From JABMRP01 sp964444795 (lineage in GTDB: Bacteria; Planctomycetota; Planctomycetia; Pirellulales; Thermoguttaceae), in the NCBI GenBank assembly GCA_964444795.1, contig CAYUIQ010000267.1, forward strand, positions 1-11,405: a stretch of 11,405 bases of DNA. The letters are read 5' to 3'. This document shows positions 7,042-11,405 of this stretch, in pieces. Within the stretch, counting starts at the first letter, position 1, and every line of letters begins with the position of its first letter. Made by a program: the position numbers and the translations under genes. A model generated the notes under the pieces. That model saw only the letters and a list, made by a program, of their open reading frames with translations. It searched no databases and had not been told where the DNA came from.

Positions 7042-7109
7042 CGTAGGGTGCGTCTGGACGCACCACGACGGAAAGCACGCGCAGCCGGTGCGTCCCGACG
7101 CACCCTACG
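7042..7109. repeat. Nested inverted repeat (palindrome of palindromes)
   Basis: Two 23-base arms, 7042-7064 and 7087-7109, are reverse complements at 22 of 23 positions around a 22-base centre. Each arm also contains its own 8-bp hairpin: GGTGCGTC/GACGCACC with a two-base gap (TG in the left arm, CC in the right). The outer ends read CGTAGGGTG and CACCCTACG. It sits 15 bases after the zinc-ribbon stop (7026) and 15 bases before the GH95 stop (7125), the right place for a bidirectional terminator, although no T-run follows either side. It also resembles dispersed palindromic elements of the REP/MITE kind. Confidence 0.8.
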
Positions 7110-7124
7110 CTGACTTCACCGCGA

Positions 7125-9323
7125 TCAAAGTTCCCCAGCGAGAACGACCGACTCGCCCGGTTTGAGCTTCAACTCGACAACCTTCTCGCCGTGGCGCGCC
7201 TTGCATGTGGTTCCGCCCGTACTTCGAATCGTCGCGGAAGTTGCCTTGCCTTCTTTCCAGGTAACGTCGACCTCGAAGCCGCCGCGAGCACGTAGCCCCT
7301 TCACACTTCCGCCGGCCCAGGCCGAGGGGAGCGCGGGCAGCAGGTGAATCTCGCCCAGGTGGCTTTGCAGAAGCATCTCGCAGATGCCCGCGGTGGCACC
7401 GAAGTTGCCGTCGATCTGGAACGGTGGATGGGTGTCCCAGAGATTGTCCAGCGTGTTGCGTTTGAGCTGTTCGCTGAGCATCTTGTGGGCGTGATCGCCG
7501 TCGAGCAGTCGCGCCCAGAAGCTGATCTTCCAGGCCTTGCTCCATCCGGTGCCGCCGTCGCCGCGGCCGACCAGCGACACGCGGGCCGCTTCGGCCAGCT
7601 TGGGCGTGGCCACCGGCGAGATCTGCCTACCCGGATGTAAGGCGAAGAGGTGCGAAACGTGGCGATGATGGTCGTTCGGATCGTCGCGGTCCTCGACCCA
7701 TTCCTGCAACTGGCCCCAACGGCCGATCCTCGGTCCCAGCAGTTGTTCACGCATTTGGACGAGTTTGCCGCGATACTCCTCGTCGCTGCCCAGGGCCTCG
7801 GAAGCCTCGATCGTATTGGTCAACAGGTCCCAGATGATCTGCTGATCGTAGGAACAGCCGTCTTCCTCGGGACCGTGCTCCGGCGACCAGCCCTTGGGGG
7901 CCACGAGCGTGCCGTCGGGAAGTTCCTTGAGCGAATCCTCCCAAAACTGGCAGACTTCCTTGAGGATCGGGTAGGCCACGTTGCGGAGATACTCCTTGTC
8001 GCCGCCGAATGCGTAGTGCTCCCAGAGATGCTGGCAATACCAGGCGCCGCCCGGCTTGTCCCACTTCCAGCCCATGCCGCCGGAGATGTTGTGCGAGGTG
8101 CGCACCGTCCAGCCGCGGACGGTGCCCTGGGCCGGTTTGAATTCCGGCGCCGCTTGCGTCGCCTTTCGCCAGGGCACGAGTTGGCTGCGGATCAGATCGA
8201 GAAACGGCTCGTGGCACTCGGCCAGATTCGTCGGTTCGGCCAGCCAGTAGTTCATCTGCACGTTGATGTTGCTATGGTAGTCGCTATGCCACGGGGCGTT
8301 GTTGCTCTGGTTCCACACGCCCTGGAGGTTCGCCGGCAGACACCCGGGGCGCGAACTTCCGATCAACAGGTAGCGGCCGAACTGGAAGAACATCGCCTCC
8401 AACTCCGGATCGACCGCGCCCTCGCGGTACGCAGCCAACCGCTTGTCGGTCGGCCGAGCGGCGATCTCGGCATCACTGGTGCCCGTGTCGAGCACGACGC
8501 GCCCGAACAGTGCCTGATAGTCTTCTGTATGGCGTGCGAGTAGCGTCTCGTAGGGCGTGGTCGCGGCGGCATCGAGCCGGGCCGTGAGCCGGTCGTGTGG
8601 ATGGTCCGTGCGCCAGTTCTTCTCGTGGTCGGCCAAGTAGTCGGTTCCGGCGGCCAGAAGGATCAGCAGGCTATCCGCATCGCGAAAGCGGATAGCACCG
8701 TCCTCGGCCTTCACGCCGCCGCCCCGATTGAGGACCAGCACCTGGGCCTCGTGCTTCAGCCCATTGTCCAGCTCGCCGGAGGCGGTCAAGCGGTTCTTCT
8801 CGGCGGTAACCGGCGCGGCGTGGGCGTCGGCCAGTCGCACCGTGCCGGTTAGGCTGCCGGGCCGATCGGCGGTGATTCGCACGGCGATCAGCCCGTCGGG
8901 ATGGCTGGCGAAGTATTCGCGCCGGTAGGTCACTCTGCCGATCTTGTAGCTTGTGCTCGCGGTAGCTTGGCGAAGGTCCAACTGGCGGCGGTAGTCTTCG
9001 AGCGGGCCGATTTGCCCTTCGAACTCGACGAACAGATCGCCAAACGCCTGATACCCACCCATCGAGCCGTAGCCGCCCGAGGGATTGTCGTCGCCGGTCC
9101 AAAGGCTGTCTTCGTTGAACTGGAGTTGCTCTTTCTCGACGCCGCCAAAGATCATCGCCCCGAGGCTGCCGTTTCCGATGGGCAGGGCTTGGGTTTCCCA
9201 CTTTTGCGCCGGCGCCCGATACCAGAGCACCGACTGGGTCGCCGCCGGTTCGACGGCCTCCGACGCGGTGGGCACGAGGAGAAGATTGAAAACGCCCACA
9301 AGACCGATGCAGAACTTGACCAT
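7125..9323 (-). CDS. Secreted glycoside hydrolase family 95 enzyme (alpha-L-fucosidase type)
   Basis: A 732-residue enzyme predicted to release alpha-linked L-fucose (some family members prefer L-galactose) from glycans outside the cytoplasm. An N-terminal signal peptide probably ends at SEA/VEP (about residue 23). The N-terminal beta domain opens with the family-typical ALPIGNGSLGAMIFGG and FNEDSLWTGDDNP. The central (alpha/alpha)6 barrel carries DYHSNINVQMNYW with Asn352 and Asn354, which match the paired catalytic asparagines Asn421/Asn423 of Bifidobacterium bifidum AfcA. Glu482 in WSPEHGPEE is the likely general acid (AfcA Glu566), and Asp638 in FQIDGNFGA matches AfcA Asp766. A C-terminal beta domain follows. 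Length is close to the family norm and no key residue is missing. AAGGAGG lies six bases before the ATG. It stands alone, without sulfatase, SusC/D or transporter neighbours, so the target glycan is unknown. Confidence 0.93.
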   Translation of the reverse strand: MVKFCIGLVGVFNLLLVPTASEAVEPAATQSVLWYRAPAQKWETQALPIGNGSLGAMIFGGVEKEQLQFNEDSLWTGDDNPSGGYGSMGGYQAFGDLFVEFEGQIGPLEDYRRQLDLRQATASTSYKIGRVTYRREYFASHPDGLIAVRITADRPGSLTGTVRLADAHAAPVTAEKNRLTASGELDNGLKHEAQVLVLNRGGGVKAEDGAIRFRDADSLLILLAAGTDYLADHEKNWRTDHPHDRLTARLDAAATTPYETLLARHTEDYQALFGRVVLDTGTSDAEIAARPTDKRLAAYREGAVDPELEAMFFQFGRYLLIGSSRPGCLPANLQGVWNQSNNAPWHSDYHSNINVQMNYWLAEPTNLAECHEPFLDLIRSQLVPWRKATQAAPEFKPAQGTVRGWTVRTSHNISGGMGWKWDKPGGAWYCQHLWEHYAFGGDKEYLRNVAYPILKEVCQFWEDSLKELPDGTLVAPKGWSPEHGPEEDGCSYDQQIIWDLLTNTIEASEALGSDEEYRGKLVQMREQLLGPRIGRWGQLQEWVEDRDDPNDHHRHVSHLFALHPGRQISPVATPKLAEAARVSLVGRGDGGTGWSKAWKISFWARLLDGDHAHKMLSEQLKRNTLDNLWDTHPPFQIDGNFGATAGICEMLLQSHLGEIHLLPALPSAWAGGSVKGLRARGGFEVDVTWKEGKATSATIRSTGGTTCKARHGEKVVELKLKPGESVVLAGEL

Positions 9324-9405
9324 GGTTCGCCTCCTTGGTACGTCGGATTGTCTCTTAACGGATCGTGTCAGTCTACTTCATTTCGCCCGGCGGGGCCAGT
9401 TTCGC

Positions 9406-9436
9406 GGCGTTGAACGCCCTGCCCGGCTTTGCCGGG
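9406..9436. other. Two adjacent small hairpins in the divergent intergenic region
   Basis: GGCGT/ACGCC (9406-9410, 9414-9418, TGA loop) is followed by CCCGGC/GCCGGG (9422-9427, 9431-9436, TTT loop). They lie between the divergent GH95 and peptidase-like genes, where no terminator is needed. A regulator site or a remnant of the dispersed palindromes is possible. Apart from these and the -10 box downstream, the 200-base region 9324-9524 shows only the two ribosome sites. Confidence 0.45.
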
Positions 9437-9459
9437 AGGCCGCGTCCAGCGCGAATCGG

Positions 9460-9488
9460 GTGGCAAGCGGGCGCGTTGCGGGTATACT
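9460..9488 (+). promoter_or_regulatory. Possible sigma-70-type promoter for the zinc-ribbon/peptidase-like gene
   Basis: TATACT (9483-9488) matches the -10 consensus at five of six positions. Seventeen bases upstream GTGGCA (9460-9465) is a weak -35 (four of six). The predicted start near 9495 would give a 30-base leader containing GGGGAG (9513-9518) before the ATG at 9525. Confidence 0.4.
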
Positions 9489-9524
9489 GAGATCATACAC
9501 GGGTCCGAACTCGGGGAGATGCTC

Positions 9525-11309
9525 ATGGCGATCCAACTCAAATGTTCCACGTGCGGAGGGCGGATGCGTTGTGCCGACGAGATGGCCGGCCACCGGGTCC
9601 GTTGTCCGCAGTGCAAGGCCGTGATGGCCCTGCCGGCGTCCGCCGCAACTCCGGAATCGACTCCGGCACGCGACCCAAGGGAAACCGCTCGGGTGAGGGA
9701 AACCGCTCGGGTGGTCGAAACTTCGGTCCGGCCGACGCGCGGCCGTCGTGCGGCAAGAGCGACTCCGTCCGGCGATATGCGGTGGGTCTGGTTCGCGGCG
9801 GCGGGCGCGGCCGTGTTGATCGCGTTGGGGCTCGGCATCTACTGGGCCGTCAGCTCCTCCGGCGACTCGAACCGAGCCGGCCAGACGGCCGACGGGTCCG
9901 ATTCGCGGGAGAAGACACGGGAGACGAAAGAGGAACCGGCGGACGGGGGAGCGACAGCGTCGGACCCGGCCCCGAAACCAGACTCGAAACCGGAAGTTCA
10001 ACCGAATCCCAAACCCGACGCCAAGCCGGAGAAGGAGCCGGAAGAGAACGAGTTCGCCGTTCCTACGGAAGCGCCGCCCGAGCAACCTAATGTCCAGAAA
10101 CCCAATGTCGAGGAACCGCCCCATGGTGAAGTCCACGTCGAGGTGATTCGGATCAAGCCCTCGCCGAGCGATCCAGCGGACCCCGAGCCGTCGCCGCCGG
10201 GCGAAGCGCCGCCCGAGGAACCCGAAGAGACACCCGAGAAACCCGTCGAACGCCCACCCGTCGAACGGCCGATCGAGAGACCTCCAGCGGTGGCCGGACC
10301 AGTCGATGCGAACTGCCCCAAATGCCACGGTCTGGGACGCGTACCGCTGGCTCCGTTGCGCCCCTACGTGCATGTCGAGGGCATGCCGCGTCCCAAGGCG
10401 GCCGATGCCGTGCGATGCCAATTCTGCCCCGAATGTCAGGCAGCCCGAGACAACGACGAGTTGGTGCAAAAAGAGAAAACACGCATCGATGTCGTGGGGC
10501 CGAAGCATCAACAGTGGGAACAGGTTCTCAATTCGCCGTTGGTTCGCGTGGAAAATCATCATGTGACGATCCACGCCCAGTTGCCTCCGCCGCAGGCCAG
10601 TGAGGTGGGCGTGGCCGTGGAAAGGTTAACCGCTCACCTGCAGCAATTGACCCACTCGATGGAACTGACCCTCACGCAGCCCGACACGTATGAGATTCTC
10701 ATCGTCTGGGGCCAGCAGAACTACCGGGGACTACTGCAACGGATGGAGGGCCAGTGGCGCGCGAAAATGGGCAACGACTGGGGCATGTTGCGTGAACTGG
10801 CCGGTTCGACCATCGGCGAGACGTCGTTTTTCCGTCAGGAAGAGAACGGCCCGCCGGCGGCCCACATGGCCGTCTTCATGACCGCCGGACGGCAGATCCT
10901 CCTGGCCACCGGCGGCCGCGCGCCGACCTGGCTGCGTGAAGGATTCTCGGCCTACGGTGAAAACGCCGTGATGAAGAAGAATCTGGTCCACTCGATCAAG
11001 TACGACGTGAAGAAGTTTCCGTTCGGGCCGGATTGGATCGCCGGAACCCGCCAACTGGCCGCCGCGGGGCAACTGACGCCGTGGGAGCAGTTGTTTCGCC
11101 TGGACTTGCGAGATTATGAACTGCCCGATTACCTCACTGCCTTCGCCACGGTCGGCTATCTGATGCAGATCGATCCGGAGAAGTTTCTCAAGTTCGTGCG
11201 ACTGCTCCGCGAGGGACAGGCCCCCGGCATCGCCATGGAGGCGGCCTACGAGAAGAAATTCGACAAACTCCAGGCCGATTGGGTCGCCTGGGTGACCGGG
11301 CAGGGGTAG
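9525..11309 (+). CDS. Zinc-ribbon, membrane-anchored protein with a degenerate gluzincin (DUF1570/peptidase-MA-like) domain
   Basis: A 594-residue protein. Residues 7-30 form a zinc ribbon (CSTC, 16 residues, CPQC; Cys7, 10, 27, 30). A basic stretch leads to one TM helix (about 85-110). A Pro/Glu/Lys/Asp-rich linker fills about 111-260. A second cysteine cluster follows, with CPKCHGLG (Cys264, Cys267) in the CxxCxGxG form known from DnaJ, then CQFCPEC (Cys298, 301, 304). The C-terminal 280 residues look like a membrane-exported peptidase domain: PTWLREGFSAY (467-477) is the conserved segment after the metal site, with Glu472 at the third zinc-ligand position. But the place expected for HExxH reads MTAGR (452-456), so catalysis is probably lost. 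I chose ATG 9525 (GGGGAG six bases upstream). An ATG at 9519 is in frame but only one base from the Shine-Dalgarno. The family assignment is inferred from the motif layout and is moderately sure. Role unknown; divergent from GH95. Confidence 0.75.
   Translation: MAIQLKCSTCGGRMRCADEMAGHRVRCPQCKAVMALPASAATPESTPARDPRETARVRETARVVETSVRPTRGRRAARATPSGDMRWVWFAAAGAAVLIALGLGIYWAVSSSGDSNRAGQTADGSDSREKTRETKEEPADGGATASDPAPKPDSKPEVQPNPKPDAKPEKEPEENEFAVPTEAPPEQPNVQKPNVEEPPHGEVHVEVIRIKPSPSDPADPEPSPPGEAPPEEPEETPEKPVERPPVERPIERPPAVAGPVDANCPKCHGLGRVPLAPLRPYVHVEGMPRPKAADAVRCQFCPECQAARDNDELVQKEKTRIDVVGPKHQQWEQVLNSPLVRVENHHVTIHAQLPPPQASEVGVAVERLTAHLQQLTHSMELTLTQPDTYEILIVWGQQNYRGLLQRMEGQWRAKMGNDWGMLRELAGSTIGETSFFRQEENGPPAAHMAVFMTAGRQILLATGGRAPTWLREGFSAYGENAVMKKNLVHSIKYDVKKFPFGPDWIAGTRQLAAAGQLTPWEQLFRLDLRDYELPDYLTAFATVGYLMQIDPEKFLKFVRLLREGQAPGIAMEAAYEKKFDKLQADWVAWVTGQG
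9678..9713 (+). repeat. Exact 18-bp in-frame tandem duplication
   Basis: Two identical adjacent copies (9678-9695 and 9696-9713) encode RETARV twice at residues 52-63, between the zinc ribbon and the TM helix. Identity at every base, including third codon positions, indicates a recent slippage or duplication event in a flexible cytoplasmic linker. Confidence 0.85.
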
Positions 11310-11320
11310 TGCATGTCGTT

Positions 11321-11405
11321 TAGCCCGGGCACTTGTGCCTGGTAGGATAGCTGGAGTGCCTGGGGTCGAGCGCAGCGAGCCCCCAGAACGCGACGAACTG
11401 GGGGC
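11321..11405. repeat. Palindromic intergenic element with alternative hairpins (cut by window end)
   Basis: Twelve bases after the stop of the peptidase-like gene the sequence becomes GC-palindromic. CTGGGG (11360-11365) can pair with CCCCAG (11381-11386). Alternatively GCCCCCAG (11379-11386) pairs perfectly with CTGGGGGC (11398-11405) around an 11-base loop. The two folds exclude each other because they share one arm. An upstream imperfect hairpin uses GGGCAC/GTGCCT (11326-11340). No ORF is seen here. It may end the upstream transcript or be another dispersed repeat. Confidence 0.55.

Noticed and set aside
9335..9380. A possible promoter for the GH95 gene on the minus strand (TAGACT, 17 bases, GACAAT)
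   Set aside because: Each box matches the consensus at only four of six positions, a level expected by chance in any 100-base region.
9461..9479. TGGCA followed by TTGC, resembling a sigma-54 promoter
   Set aside because: The GG and GC dinucleotides are 16 bases apart instead of the required 12, so the spacing does not fit. The TATACT box is a better candidate.

Overview
The window reads as bacterial chromosome of high GC content. Several traits point to a planctomycete, probably of the Pirellulales type: membrane proteins that begin with zinc ribbons and continue into long Pro/Glu/Lys linkers, a lone secreted GH95-type fucosidase, and gene ends packed with GC-rich palindromes. No rRNA, tRNA or marker gene is present, so this assignment is an inference.

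Layout. (1) Positions 44-5186, minus strand: a tight three-gene unit. A periplasmic adaptor (membrane fusion protein) overlaps by 4 bases an RND (AcrB/HAE1-type) efflux permease, and 8 bases later comes a small K+-channel-like protein with an intact TLGYGD filter. No TolC-like outer-membrane gene is in the window. (2) 5187-5548: a divergent intergenic region with a near-consensus sigma-70-type promoter on the plus strand, a 24-bp tandem repeat starting near the predicted transcription start, a second pair of short direct repeats and a possible 15-codon leader ORF. (3) 5549-6574, plus: an AI-2E-family membrane permease. (4) 6575-6843: a cluster of four hairpins and otherwise no gene. (5) 6844-7026, plus: a 60-residue zinc-ribbon/one-TM protein. 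(6) 7042-7109: a nested inverted repeat lying between two convergent genes. (7) 7125-9323, minus: a secreted GH95 alpha-L-fucosidase-type enzyme. (8) 9324-9524: a divergent intergenic region with hairpins and a TATACT -10 box. (9) 9525-11309, plus: a 594-residue zinc-ribbon/TM/linker protein whose C-terminal domain resembles a gluzincin peptidase (DUF1570 / peptidase-MA-like) that has lost HExxH but kept the WLxEG segment. (10) 11310-11405: another palindromic intergenic element, cut by the window end.

How they work together. The adaptor and RND permease should form the inner-membrane and periplasmic parts of a proton-driven exporter. The downstream channel may share their transcript and could influence membrane potential, but that is a guess. 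The remaining genes look like independent single-gene units. I see no defence island, CRISPR array, transposase, phage gene or secondary-metabolite cluster. The items most worth following up are the peptidase-like protein with the lost active site and the repeat-bearing leader of the AI-2E-family gene.
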